This document shows positions 7,162 to 15,398 of a stretch of 20,425 nucleotides of DNA, piece after piece. Source of the DNA: Chloroflexia bacterium (GTDB taxonomy: Bacteria > Chloroflexota > Chloroflexia > Thermomicrobiales > JALYUS01); contig JAICIL010000041.1 of NCBI GenBank assembly GCA_025924435.1, positions 1-20,425 of the forward strand. The letters run 5' to 3'. Every line of letters begins with the position of its first letter. Position 1 is the stretch's first letter. The position numbers and the translations under genes are program-made. A model generated the notes under the pieces. That model searched no databases. It had not been told where the DNA came from and saw only the letters and a list, made by a program, of their open reading frames with translations.

Positions 7162-8224
7162 TCGCGGCATCGCCGATGCTCGTTGCGCCCTCCGGCAGCG
7201 GCGCTTGGCCGGTATCCGGTGATGGGATCGGGGCATCCGTCCATGTCCAGCCGAATCCGTGCTGCCGGAGCCGCCACGCGACACCGACCGGGTACCCGCA
7301 CATTTTCGCCGCGTCGCCTGCCGCCCGGATCAGCGGCACGAGCGCGATCGTTTCCGCCCGCTGTGCAGGGGATAGCGGAGGCAGCGACGGCCTGAGGCGG
7401 GCGTACGGGCGGCGCAGATAGGCGAATATGCCAGCAAGCACGAGTGGCCATGCCAGCATGCCGCGTTTACTCAGCAGCACGACGCCGAGCAGTCCGCCAT
7501 AGGTCAGATACCGGATGGCATGCCGCTTCGGCCACAAGCCCGCCTTGCCGTCCCCGCGCGCGTACCGGAAATATTGGCGCCAGAATGCGCGCAGCGTCGT
7601 GCGGGGGCGGAACAGCGCGATCGCCTCCGGGGCGAACGCGAACCGCTGGTACGCCCCCCGGAGCGCGAGGTCGAAGACGACGTCTTCGCAGTAATCCAGC
7701 CATTCGGGGTAGCCGCCGACGCGCTCCCACGCGGGCTTCCGTACGGCGACGCTGCGGCTCGACGGCAAAAACGTCGCCGGGTCAATCTCATCAACTTGTG
7801 GCAGCACGGTCGCGCCCATCGCGACCTCGAAGGTGCTGCACGGTTCGGCGACGAACCACCCCGCGCTGACGGAGACCGTTTCGTCCGAAAAGGGCGCGAT
7901 GATGCGCTCCAACCAGTGCGCATCGAGGCGGACGCCCGCGTCGGTGATCGCGACGATGGGAAAGCGCGCCGCCGCGATCCCCGCGTTGCGCCCCGTCGAG
8001 ATATTCGCGCCGGGCAGTTCGATCAGGCGCAGCGGGCAGCCGAGCCTGCCGTGCCACCACTCGACGTGCAGTTGCGTGCCGTCGCGCGAGCCGCCATCCA
8101 CGACGATGACCTCGTGCGGGCGCACGGTCTGCGCGGCGATACTGCGCATCAGATCGCCCACCGTCGCGGCCTCATTCAGCACCGTGCAGACGAGGGAGAC
8201 GGCGGGCGCGCGTCGGTCAGCCAT
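7148..8224 (-). CDS. Family 2 glycosyltransferase, membrane-attached
   Basis: This 358-residue GT-A enzyme probably transfers a sugar from a nucleotide sugar to a lipid or polysaccharide acceptor at the inner membrane face. The N-terminal nucleotide-binding pattern is VSLVCTVLNEAATV (9-22) with VVDGGSRDGT (41-50). A metal-site equivalent is at TDAG (95-98), and a likely catalytic acidic pair is CED (179-181). FWRQYFRYARGDGKAGLW (214-231) is typical of membrane GT2 enzymes. Hydrophobic segments at 240-270 suggest one or two membrane helices. The ATG at 8224 overlaps the end of the preceding glycosyltransferase gene by 8 bp. It is the last gene of the rpsU operon. Donor and acceptor cannot be read from the sequence. 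Confidence 0.85.
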   Translation of the reverse strand: MADRRAPAVSLVCTVLNEAATVGDLMRSIAAQTVRPHEVIVVDGGSRDGTQLHVEWWHGRLGCPLRLIELPGANISTGRNAGIAAARFPIVAITDAGVRLDAHWLERIIAPFSDETVSVSAGWFVAEPCSTFEVAMGATVLPQVDEIDPATFLPSSRSVAVRKPAWERVGGYPEWLDYCEDVVFDLALRGAYQRFAFAPEAIALFRPRTTLRAFWRQYFRYARGDGKAGLWPKRHAIRYLTYGGLLGVVLLSKRGMLAWPLVLAGIFAYLRRPYARLRPSLPPLSPAQRAETIALVPLIRAAGDAAKMCGYPVGVAWRLRQHGFGWTWTDAPIPSPDTGQAPLPEGATSIGDAAIMSD

Positions 8225-9410
8225 CGCCGCGCTCCATCTCCGCATAGAGCGCGAGGAGCGGCGGCGTGCAGACGGACCAGTCGTGCCGTTCGACCGCGCG
8301 CGCGCGCGCGGCCCGCCCGAGCGCGGCTCGGCGCGCCGGATCGTCGAGCAGGGCGAGCACCGACGCCGCAAACGTGGTCGGTTCGGGGGGGACGACGAGA
8401 ATATCCGCCCCATCCGCAATGTCTATGCCCTCGCACGCCGCAGGTGTGGCAACGATGGCACACCCCATGCTCATCGCGTTCAACAGTTTCACCCGCACCC
8501 CCGCGCCGAAGCGAATCGGCACGACATAGACGGCGGACGCGGCCATGTACGGCCGGTCATCCGGCACACTTCCGGTCACAGTCATTCCATTTCGCCCATC
8601 GAACGCGCGCAACATCGCGCCTGGATGCCGACCGGCGAGCGCGCATCGCGCATCCGGTCGAACACCGCGAATTCGCGGCCATACGCGGCGCAAAAACCAG
8701 TCCGCCGCGTCTTCGTTGGCGCGGTAGTCGAATGTCCCGGTGAATACCACGTCAGCCGGTGATTCCGGTGCGCATACCGCGGAAGGAGCATAGTACGCGG
8801 TGTCCACACCGATGGGTACGATCTTCACCGTCGCGGACGAGGCGAGCGCGCGCAGATGCGTCGCGTCGGATTCGGACACCGCGAGGGTATACCGGGCGCG
8901 ACGCATGACACCCGCTTCATACCGGCGGAGTTTGCGCGCTTGCAACGCGGAATACGCCGCGCGGACAAAGCCGCGATCCCGCCATGCCTGCTGCGCCATC
9001 CGCCGCTGCAATGTCGCTTCGGCGTTGTGCGCGTCGTAGATCACCGGCGGCATATCAGTTTGGGGGATGCCCGGCCACATCTCCAGCCCCTCGACCTGGA
9101 TGAGGTCGTACGCGCCCGCGCGGCACCGCCGCGCGATCTCCGGTCGCAGCCGATGCGCGCCGAGGCGGCGTGCGAGATCCGGCTCGCGCGAGAGCGCGAG
9201 GTCGCGCAGGCGGCGTGCGAGCGTCCGCCGGTACGCGGGGAGTGTCAGTGGTTGGGGTGGCCCTTCGAGGCCTTCCCGAAACGGATCGGGGGTGATGAGA
9301 TGGACGGAATGGCCTGCGGCCATTGCCGCGTGCATCAGGTGCCAGTTGCGGATCGCCGCGCCGCCCTGGGTGGGGTGCGGGAGCTGTGGTGTGACAAAGA
9401 GGATGCGCAT
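8217..9410 (-). CDS. Family 4-type (GT-B) glycosyltransferase
   Basis: This 397-residue GT-B enzyme has an N-terminal acceptor domain (MRILFVTPQLPHPTQGG at 1-17) and a C-terminal donor domain with VVFTGTFDYRANEDA, the turn VTGSVPDDRPYMAAS, and PIRFGAGVRVKLLNAMSMG followed by ATPAACEGI, where the E of CEGI matches the conserved donor-binding Glu of family 4. It resembles exopolysaccharide mannosyl- or glucosyltransferases. The ATG at 9410 lies 2 bp after the ybeY stop and uses GAGG at that stop as its ribosome-binding site. An open frame continues upstream to 9599 but is only the reverse of ybeY. With the next gene it forms a glycan-building pair, probably for a surface polysaccharide. Confidence 0.86.
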   Translation of the reverse strand: MRILFVTPQLPHPTQGGAAIRNWHLMHAAMAAGHSVHLITPDPFREGLEGPPQPLTLPAYRRTLARRLRDLALSREPDLARRLGAHRLRPEIARRCRAGAYDLIQVEGLEMWPGIPQTDMPPVIYDAHNAEATLQRRMAQQAWRDRGFVRAAYSALQARKLRRYEAGVMRRARYTLAVSESDATHLRALASSATVKIVPIGVDTAYYAPSAVCAPESPADVVFTGTFDYRANEDAADWFLRRVWPRIRGVRPDARCALAGRHPGAMLRAFDGRNGMTVTGSVPDDRPYMAASAVYVVPIRFGAGVRVKLLNAMSMGCAIVATPAACEGIDIADGADILVVPPEPTTFAASVLALLDDPARRAALGRAARARAVERHDWSVCTPPLLALYAEMERGDG

Positions 9411-9412
9411 CC

Positions 9413-9889
9413 TCAGTTGCCATCCGACGCGAGAAAGGCGCGCAGGAGCGTGTGCTGACGGTCGTGCATCGCCGCGCGGTCGGCATCGGTCGCGTCGTCC
9501 GCGCCGAGCAGGTGCAACAGGCCGTGCAGCGCGAGGAACGCGACCTCCTGCTCGACCGACAGACCGGCCTCCGGCCCCTGCGACGCGGCGGTATCCCACG
9601 ATACGGCGATATCACCGAGGTAGTTGCCCTGCCCCGGCTCCATCGGGAACGCCTCGTCGCTCGTCGTGGCGAACGAGAGGACATCCGTCGGCGTGTCGTC
9701 GTGCAGATAGGCGCGGTGGAGCGACTGGATGCCCGGATCGTCCGTCACGAGGAGCGTCACGGCGGATGTCGGTGCGCCTTCCGCGCGCAATGCGAACCGG
9801 ATGAGCCGCGCGAGCCAATCGGCATCCAGGCCCGCGCGTTCGGCCCCCCCGCTCTCGATCATCACCGTGATCGCGTCCGGTTGCTCCAT
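9413..9889 (-). CDS. ybeY: rRNA maturation endoribonuclease YbeY
   Basis: YbeY is a zinc-dependent single-strand endoribonuclease acting in 16S rRNA 3'-end maturation and ribosome quality control. The 158-residue length is normal. Visible motifs are LHRAYLHDDTPTDVLSFA (57-74), LGDIAVS (91-97) and the metal site HGLLHLLGADD (122-132). The usual pattern is HGxLHLxGYDH, so the third zinc ligand is Asp132 instead of His here. The start overlaps the pgpH stop (TGATG), implying translational coupling. Placement after pgpH is the conserved order in many bacteria. Confidence 0.92.
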   Translation of the reverse strand: MEQPDAITVMIESGGAERAGLDADWLARLIRFALRAEGAPTSAVTLLVTDDPGIQSLHRAYLHDDTPTDVLSFATTSDEAFPMEPGQGNYLGDIAVSWDTAASQGPEAGLSVEQEVAFLALHGLLHLLGADDATDADRAAMHDRQHTLLRAFLASDGN

Positions 9890-12159
9890 CAGTCGGCGTG
9901 CCCGGCGGTTGCGGGTTCGGCCTCGCCGGCCGTACCGGCGGGGATCGCGACTAGTTCCGCCGCCTCGGGGGCGGGCGCGGCGGGCTGCGCGGGTGCGGGA
10001 TAGTCAATCCGCGGGTGATACATGCCATCGAGCACGGCGACGAAGGTGCGCTGAATTGCGTCGAGATCGCGGAGCGTGAGCGGCGCGGCCGCCAGTTGGC
10101 CGGTTTTCAGCCGGTCCTGCACGATGCGTTCGACGATCGTCCGGATCGCCGCCGTTCGCGCGGCCTCGGCATTACCGGCGGCGACGGCGCCCGCGTCAAC
10201 ATTGAGCCGCCCGGCGCGATTCGCCGCCCGCGTCGCGGCCTCGGTCGCGTCCGCGAGCATGATGACGGCGGCCTCCTTCGTCTGCGGGATCGGGCCGGGA
10301 TAGCGGAAGAGGGCCGCGTCAACGGCGTCGCCGTCATGCTCCTTCGCTTTCTGATAGAAAACTTCCGTGCGCGTCGTCCCGTGATGCTGGGCGATCACAT
10401 CAATGATCGGCCTCGGCAGGTGCGCCTCCTCGGCCATCGCGACGCCGTCCGCCACATGGGCGATGATGATGCGCGCGGAGGTGTACGGGTCGAGCGTGTC
10501 GTGGATGTTGCGCATATTCGCCTGATTCTCGATGAAATAGGCCGGATGGAGCGCCTTGCCGATGTCGTGATAGAAGACGGCGACGCGGGTGAGCAGCGGG
10601 TCGCCGCCGATTTCCTCGACCGCTTTCTCCGCGAGATTGCCGACGATCATGCTGTGATAATACGTCCCCGGTGCGTCCTGCGCGAGGCGCTTGAGGAGCG
10701 GTTGGCGCGGATGGGCCAGTTCGAGCAACTGGAAGGGCGTGATGATGCCGAACAGCCGCGCGAGCATCGTCACGCCGATGAAGGCGACGCCCGCCGACAA
10801 GACGCCATTGCCGAATGCGAAGCCGACGCGCTGCGCGATGCCGAGGGCGTCCACCGGCGGTGTCAGGAGCCGCCAACTGACCGCGCTGATCGCGCCGGCC
10901 GCCCCGATCGCCGCCGCACTCCAGAGGAACGCCACCGTCGTCTGCGCCCGCTCCGCCAACACGACGGCGATCAGCCCGGAGACGAGGAACATCGCCGCCA
11001 GCGAAAGCGACTGATCCGCGAAGTACGTGCAGAAGACGGCGAGAAAGACCGTTGCCGCCATCGCCAATTCGGTGTTGAGCAGGAGGACGAGGACCATGCT
11101 CACCCCGGCGACCGGGAAAAGGTACGGCACGACGGCGTGGCCGGTGAGCACGAAACGGGAAAAAATCACCGGCATGACCAGCGCGAAGAGCAGGAGCAAT
11201 GCCTGATTCCGTCGCAGGCGACCCGCCGTCGTTTTCCAGAGGAAGACGGCGACGATGCCGACGAGCGACGCGGTCAACCCGAAGAGGCCGATCACCCGCT
11301 GCACCGTCAATTTCGGCGCGCCGAGGCCGAGCGATTCGAGTTTTTCGACCGCCTCCGGCGTGACGAGGTCGCCCTCGCGCACGATCACCTCATTTTCCAG
11401 CACCGTGACCTTGACATCCGGCACCGCCGCGACGGCTTGCTGCTGCCGCGCGCGCGTCTCGGCGGCATTCTGCGTCATGTTGGCGACGACATACGCGCGG
11501 GCGAGATCGAGCGCGACGCCGCTCTCGGTCGCGCTCAACGCGTCGGCGCTCGTCACATTCATCTGCAGCTGCGCGGCCGGCTCGCCGCCGGTGGGAATCT
11601 TTCGGTCCGTCAGCGTCGTGCGGAGCGTCTGGCGCGCGGCATTCTCGACGCGCAGCCGCGACGCGTCGTCGAGGCGGTAGAGGCTGTCGAGATCGTACGC
11701 GGGCAGGCCGGGCGGGGCGGCCGGGATCAGGCGGTCGCGAAACTGCGCGGGGCCGAGCGTCGTATCGCGCCGCGCCGCCTCAATGGCGGTGATGAAGTTC
11801 TCCAGTTTCTGGGCCTGCGTCTCGACGACGCGCGGGTCCTGCGCGTAGACGATGTTCGCGGGGTCCTCGAGGGCCGCGCGGCGCGCATCGTTCGTCTTGA
11901 TCGCGCTGACATATTGGACCGTCCGGTTTGCTTTCACCGTCTGGGTCGCGACCTGGCCCGCCGTGAGGTCAATCGCGCCGGGTTGGTACCGCCAGAGGAG
12001 CGTCGTCGCGACGACCGCCAGGAGGATGACGGAGAGGATGGCGGAATAGTGCCATTCGGAGCGCCGCAGCATCCCGAAGCGCGGGCGACGAAACGGCGCG
12101 GCGGCGATCTCGACCTCGAGCGGATGCTCGTGATTCGGTTGTGGCAGTGGTTCGTTCAT
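9889..12159 (-). CDS. pgpH: PgpH-type 7TM-HD c-di-AMP phosphodiesterase
   Basis: PgpH-type proteins hydrolyse cyclic di-AMP at the membrane. The 756-residue product has a first membrane helix at about 39-56, an extracytoplasmic 7TMR-HDED domain (60-285), a block of membrane helices (about 287-470) and a cytoplasmic HD domain (485-715). HD metal ligands are visible: His502 (TYYHS), His531-Asp532 (FYHDIGK), His568 (IIAHV), His592-His593 (AQHHG) and Asp637 (LADATEA). The C-terminal 40 residues are Pro/Ala rich. The ATG at 12159 is preferred to an in-frame one at 12231, which would lie inside yqeY. It sits between yqeY and ybeY; the phoH-like gene often found in this neighbourhood is missing. Substrate is inferred from the family. 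Confidence 0.9.
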   Translation of the reverse strand: MNEPLPQPNHEHPLEVEIAAAPFRRPRFGMLRRSEWHYSAILSVILLAVVATTLLWRYQPGAIDLTAGQVATQTVKANRTVQYVSAIKTNDARRAALEDPANIVYAQDPRVVETQAQKLENFITAIEAARRDTTLGPAQFRDRLIPAAPPGLPAYDLDSLYRLDDASRLRVENAARQTLRTTLTDRKIPTGGEPAAQLQMNVTSADALSATESGVALDLARAYVVANMTQNAAETRARQQQAVAAVPDVKVTVLENEVIVREGDLVTPEAVEKLESLGLGAPKLTVQRVIGLFGLTASLVGIVAVFLWKTTAGRLRRNQALLLLFALVMPVIFSRFVLTGHAVVPYLFPVAGVSMVLVLLLNTELAMAATVFLAVFCTYFADQSLSLAAMFLVSGLIAVVLAERAQTTVAFLWSAAAIGAAGAISAVSWRLLTPPVDALGIAQRVGFAFGNGVLSAGVAFIGVTMLARLFGIITPFQLLELAHPRQPLLKRLAQDAPGTYYHSMIVGNLAEKAVEEIGGDPLLTRVAVFYHDIGKALHPAYFIENQANMRNIHDTLDPYTSARIIIAHVADGVAMAEEAHLPRPIIDVIAQHHGTTRTEVFYQKAKEHDGDAVDAALFRYPGPIPQTKEAAVIMLADATEAATRAANRAGRLNVDAGAVAAGNAEAARTAAIRTIVERIVQDRLKTGQLAAAPLTLRDLDAIQRTFVAVLDGMYHPRIDYPAPAQPAAPAPEAAELVAIPAGTAGEAEPATAGHAD

Positions 12160-12205
12160 CGCGTCGCGTCCTGCGGCATGAAATCGGGGGACCGTGGAGA
12201 CGCCG

Positions 12206-12691
12206 TTACGAGGAGAGCAGTTGGCGGACAATACCGGCCAGGGCGCCGCGGTCGGCGCTGTCGCCGACGCGCGCGAGGAGTGCGGGCATCACCTTGCCCA
12301 TGTCCTTCGGGCCGGTTGCGCCGGTCTCGGCGATCACGGCGGCGGCGGCGGCGCGCATCGTCGCCTCGTCTACCCCCGCCGGCAAATAGGCTTGGAAGAC
12401 GGCGATTTCCGCTTCCTCTTTCGCCGCGAGGTCCTCGCGCTTGCCGTTGCGGAATTGCTCGACACTGTCGCGGCGTTGTTTGATCTGCCGCTGGATGACA
12501 GCGCGGACATCGCTCTCGCTCATCGGCGCGCCATCGCCGCCGCGCCGCTCGATCTCCGCGTTTTTCAGCGCGGCCCTGAGGAGGCGCAATGCGTCGCGGC
12601 GGGCCGAATCGCCCGCCCGCATCGCATCTTTGAGGTCCGCTTCGACCTGTTGTGGGATTGTGGCACCGTTTCCCGGCGACGCATCCGGCAT
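12206..12691 (-). CDS. yqeY: YqeY / GatB-like tail domain protein
   Basis: This 161-residue protein matches the YqeY family, which resembles the tRNA-binding tail of the amidotransferase subunit GatB. Helical segments VEADLKDAMRAGDSARRDALRLLRAALKN (16-44) and EIAVFQAYLPAGVDEA are typical, as is TGPKDMGKVMPALLARVG near the end. The exact role is not established. It stands between rpsU and pgpH, the common order in Gram-positive bacteria. GAGGAG lies about 11 bases before the ATG at 12691. The first dozen residues (MPDASPGNGATI) are poorly conserved filler. Confidence 0.9.
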   Translation of the reverse strand: MPDASPGNGATIPQQVEADLKDAMRAGDSARRDALRLLRAALKNAEIERRGGDGAPMSESDVRAVIQRQIKQRRDSVEQFRNGKREDLAAKEEAEIAVFQAYLPAGVDEATMRAAAAAVIAETGATGPKDMGKVMPALLARVGDSADRGALAGIVRQLLSS

Positions 12692-12723
12692 GGGTATGGC
12701 CGCTCCTCGAAGTATAGGGGGGA

Positions 12724-12915
12724 TTAGAGCGTGCGCGCTTTCTTCAGGAGCTTGCGCCGCCGCGCCGCTTCCTTCTTCTTGCGCTTCACACTCGGCTTTT
12801 CATAGTGCTCGCGCCGCCGCGCCTCCGCGAGAATGCCCTCCTGCTGGACTTTCTTGTTGAAACGCTTCAGTGCTGCCTCGAAACTCTCGTTATCACCGAC
12901 GACTACTTCGGTCAA
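12724..12915 (-). CDS. rpsU: Small-subunit ribosomal protein bS21
   Basis: The 63-residue basic protein has the bS21 pattern: [26 protein letters not shown] at the N-terminus and a Lys/Arg-rich tail. bS21 helps the 30S subunit in mRNA start-site recognition. The start codon is TTG at 12915: a stop codon lies in frame three codons upstream, no Met codon occurs later in the gene, and GGGGTG stands about 8 bases upstream. It is the first gene of a six-gene operon and has a leader of about 70 nt after the promoter at 12992-13020. Confidence 0.95.
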   Translation of the reverse strand: MTEVVVGDNESFEAALKRFNKKVQQEGILAEARRREHYEKPSVKRKKKEAARRRKLLKKARTL

Positions 12916-12991
12916 CCGCCGTCACCCCCCATCAAAGACCGTGTTGCGAGCACGCACATGAAGTGCGGCGCCCGCCGCGATTTGCCTGCTG

Positions 12992-13020
12992 AGTATACGA
13001 ACGGCGCGGCGATCCGTCAA
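12992..13020 (-). promoter_or_regulatory. Promoter of the rpsU-yqeY-pgpH-ybeY-glycosyltransferase operon
   Basis: On the minus strand TTGACG (13020-13015), a 17-bp spacer and TATACT (12997-12992) make a near-consensus promoter. The -35 box contains the TGA stop of the HIT gene, so the two operons touch with no intervening terminator. Transcription would start near 12985. Confidence 0.83.
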
Positions 13021-13388
13021 TGCGGCGCGGGCGGCGCCGCGCCGACGAGCGCGCCGAGCGGGCGCCCGCCGATCAGGTGGAGATGCAGGTGGTGGACCGT
13101 CTGCCCCGCATCGTCTCCGTGGTTGATAATCAGCCGGTATCCGGAGTCGGCCACGCCGAATTCCTCGCCGAGATGGGCGGCGACGATGAGCAGGTGGCCG
13201 AGCAGTTGCTCGTGTGCCGGGCTTGCGTGCGCGACGCTGGCAATTGGTTCGATGGGCACGATGAGCAGATGCACCGGCGCCTGCGGCTGAATGTCCCGAA
13301 AGGCGATGCAAAATTCGTCGCGATAGACGATATCGGCGGGGATTTCGCCCGCGATAATCCGGCTGAAGATCGTCGGCTGCGCGTCCAT
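13017..13388 (-). CDS. HIT-family (HINT-like) nucleotide hydrolase
   Basis: This 123-residue protein is of the histidine triad superfamily, whose HINT branch hydrolyses nucleoside phosphoramidates such as AMP-lysine. The motif H100-L-H102-L-H104 (VHHLHLHLIGGRPLG) is intact; FSRIIAGEIPADIVYRDE (8-25) and APVHLLIVPIEPI (37-49) match the family. It starts one base after the thrC stop, using GGGCGG within thrC as its ribosome-binding site; an in-frame ATG four codons earlier is an alternative. The C-terminus has a short Pro/Ala tail. Its stop codon is part of the next operon's promoter. Confidence 0.92.
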   Translation of the reverse strand: MDAQPTIFSRIIAGEIPADIVYRDEFCIAFRDIQPQAPVHLLIVPIEPIASVAHASPAHEQLLGHLLIVAAHLGEEFGVADSGYRLIINHGDDAGQTVHHLHLHLIGGRPLGALVGAAPPAPH

Positions 13389-13389
13389 G

Positions 13390-14658
13390 CTACCGCCCAT
13401 CGGCGAGTGCCGCATCAATGATCGCGCCGATGCCGGGATCGCCGGGCGTCAGCACCGGCCCGGTCGGGACGGTCGCGAGATCGAGGTGCTTCCCACCGCC
13501 CGCCGTGAAGAAGCAGGCGACCTCGTCATCCGCCTTCAGCCAACCGCGCTCGCGCAGTTTCCGCGCCGCGACGACCGTGCTCGCGGCCTCCGGGGACGGC
13601 CAGATGCCCGTCGCCGCCGCCACCTTCGGCATCATTGCGACCATCTCGGCGTCCGGCACGGCGATGCAGGTGCCGCCGCTCGCGCGCACCGCGTCGAGGA
13701 TCAGGTAGTCGCCGACCGCGACGGGGACGCGCATGCCGGGGGCGATGGTGTGCGCATTCTCCCAGAGCGCGGCGTGCCGCTCGCCGTTTTCGAAGGCGCG
13801 GACGATCGGCGCGCAGCCTTCCGACTGGACGACGACCATCTTCGGCCGCTCGGGACCGAGCAGCCCCATCGCTTCCAGTTCCGCGAACGCTTTCCACATC
13901 CCGACGATCCCCGTGCCGCCGCCCGTCGGGTAGATGATGACATCGGGGATGCGCCAGCCGAGTTGCTCGACGAGTTCGAGGCCGAGCGTCTTCTTCCCCT
14001 CGGCGCGATACGGTTCTTTGAGCGTTGACACATCGAACCAGCCGCGCGGGCCGCTCTGCTGCTTGATGATCGCGCCGCAGTCGTTGATGAGGCCGTTGAC
14101 GAGGAAGACGTGCGCGCCGTAGGCGGCGCACTCCGCCTTCATCGCGTCCGGCGTGTCCTGCGGCATGAAGACGAACGCCTCCATCCCGGCGCGCGCGGCG
14201 AAGGCGGCCGTCGCGGAGGCGGCGTTGCCCGCCGAGGGGATGGCGACGGACGTGACGCCGAGTTCGCGCGCCCGCGTGATCGCGGAACCGAGGCCGCGAT
14301 CCTTGAAACTGCCCGTCGGGTTGCGGCTCTCGTCCTTCGCCCGGATGCGCGACAGCCCCGTCAGCGGCGCGAGGCCGTCCATCGTCAGGAGCGGCGTCCA
14401 GCCCTCGCCGAGCGTGACGACGTGCTCCGGGTCGCGGGCCGGCATGATCTCGGTATAGCGCCACATTGTCGCGGGGCGCTCCTTGAGCGCCTCTTTCGTC
14501 ATCGTCTTCGCGGCGCGCTTGAGATCATACTGCGGGGCGAGCACGCGGCCATCCTTCGGGCAGAGCGTCTGGAGCGTGTCCGCGTCGTATTCCGTGCCGC
14601 AATAGGTGCAGCGCAGGTTCGTCATCGTGCTGCCAATAGCCGTCGGTGCGGTAGCCAT
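13390..14658 (-). CDS. thrC: Threonine synthase
   Basis: The enzyme converts O-phosphohomoserine to threonine with pyridoxal phosphate. The 422-residue product has an N-terminal zinc-ribbon-like part (Cys17, Cys20, Cys33), then the fold type II core: PLP lysine Lys119 in NPTGSFKDRG, SAGNAASA (142-149) and the phosphate-binding loop TGGGTG (245-250). The ATG at 14658 overlaps the dedA stop (TGATG) with GAGGGAG before it, so translation is coupled; the much longer open frame upstream only runs through dedA. No other threonine genes are nearby. A related PLP lyase is less likely because the zinc-ribbon plus NPTGSFKDRG pattern is characteristic of threonine synthases. Confidence 0.9.
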   Translation of the reverse strand: MATAPTAIGSTMTNLRCTYCGTEYDADTLQTLCPKDGRVLAPQYDLKRAAKTMTKEALKERPATMWRYTEIMPARDPEHVVTLGEGWTPLLTMDGLAPLTGLSRIRAKDESRNPTGSFKDRGLGSAITRARELGVTSVAIPSAGNAASATAAFAARAGMEAFVFMPQDTPDAMKAECAAYGAHVFLVNGLINDCGAIIKQQSGPRGWFDVSTLKEPYRAEGKKTLGLELVEQLGWRIPDVIIYPTGGGTGIVGMWKAFAELEAMGLLGPERPKMVVVQSEGCAPIVRAFENGERHAALWENAHTIAPGMRVPVAVGDYLILDAVRASGGTCIAVPDAEMVAMMPKVAAATGIWPSPEAASTVVAARKLRERGWLKADDEVACFFTAGGGKHLDLATVPTGPVLTPGDPGIGAIIDAALADGR

Positions 14659-15308
14659 CACTCCCTCGCTTCGACTGGGACGCGGGCGCGCGTCTGGCGG
14701 CCGCGAATGAAAAAGACGACGAGTACGATAACAATCGCCGCGGCCACCGGGTAATCGAAGGGCCGCATGACATTGCGGAATCGCTCCCAATTCGCCCCCG
14801 CGTAGTATCCGCCCGTCGCCAGCGCGATGCACCAGATGAACGATCCCGCGAAGGTGTAGACGATGAAGCGCGGGAAGTTCATCCGCGCCACGCCCGCCGG
14901 GAGGGAGATGAACGTCCGCACGACGGGCAGGAGGCGGGAGAAGAAGGCGGTCGCCTCGCCCTTCTCGGCAAACCATTTGTCCGCGATCTCGATGTGATGC
15001 GGCGAGATGAGGACGTACTTGCCGTACTTCAGGAGCAGCGGCCGCCCGCCGGACGCGCCGATCCAATAGGTGATCGCCGAGCCGAGGGCGCAGCCGAGCG
15101 CGCCGACCACCCCGGCGATCACGACGTACCAGACCGGATGCCCCTTGTCCTGGATGAGCAGCCATCCCGCCAGCGGCATAATCACTTCGCTGGGGATCGG
15201 GATCGCGGCACTCTCAATTGTCATGGCGATCAAGACGCCCAACCAGCCGACACTGCCGTACAGGCTGCGGCAAAAATCTATGATCGCATTCTCAAGGCCA
15301 CGCGGCAC
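14658..15308 (-). CDS. DedA-family membrane protein
   Basis: This 216-residue inner-membrane protein of the DedA/SNARE-associated family is part of a group that includes UndP and phosphatidylethanolamine flippases. Family signatures are ESAAIPIPSEVIMPLAGWL (32-50), SRLLPVVRTFISLPAGVARM (124-143) and FAGSFIWCIALATGGYYAG (153-171), with Arg125 and Arg131 in the conserved place. Three or four further hydrophobic segments include the C-terminal 187-201. The start is GTG at 15308, six bases after GAGGAG; this gives the normal family length, whereas the open frame extends upstream through a repeat with no suitable start. It is the first gene of the dedA-thrC-HIT operon. Confidence 0.88.
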   Translation of the reverse strand: MPRGLENAIIDFCRSLYGSVGWLGVLIAMTIESAAIPIPSEVIMPLAGWLLIQDKGHPVWYVVIAGVVGALGCALGSAITYWIGASGGRPLLLKYGKYVLISPHHIEIADKWFAEKGEATAFFSRLLPVVRTFISLPAGVARMNFPRFIVYTFAGSFIWCIALATGGYYAGANWERFRNVMRPFDYPVAAAIVIVLVVFFIRGRQTRARVPVEARE

Positions 15309-15360
15309 GCATTGCTCCTCGATGAGGGACCGATGACCGCACCCACACGGACACGCTGTC

Positions 15361-15389
15361 ATGCTACACGACGCGATCGCCGCGCGCAA
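15361..15389 (-). promoter_or_regulatory. Promoter of the dedA-thrC-HIT operon
   Basis: On the minus strand TTGCGC (15389-15384), a 17-bp spacer and TAGCAT (15366-15361) lie about 53 bp upstream of the dedA GTG. The -35 box is 10 bp from the MITE-like repeat, so the repeat could influence this promoter. Confidence 0.55.
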
Positions 15390-15398
15390 AACGGAGAA

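Noticed and set aside
7520..8743. 407-codon plus-strand open frame opposite the glycosyltransferases
   Set aside because: It is a shadow of two genuine glycosyltransferase genes with overlapping, coupled ends.
10015..12483. 822-codon plus-strand open frame opposite pgpH and yqeY
   Set aside because: The composition is Arg/Asp/Glu-rich shadow sequence; the minus strand holds well-conserved membrane and HD motifs.
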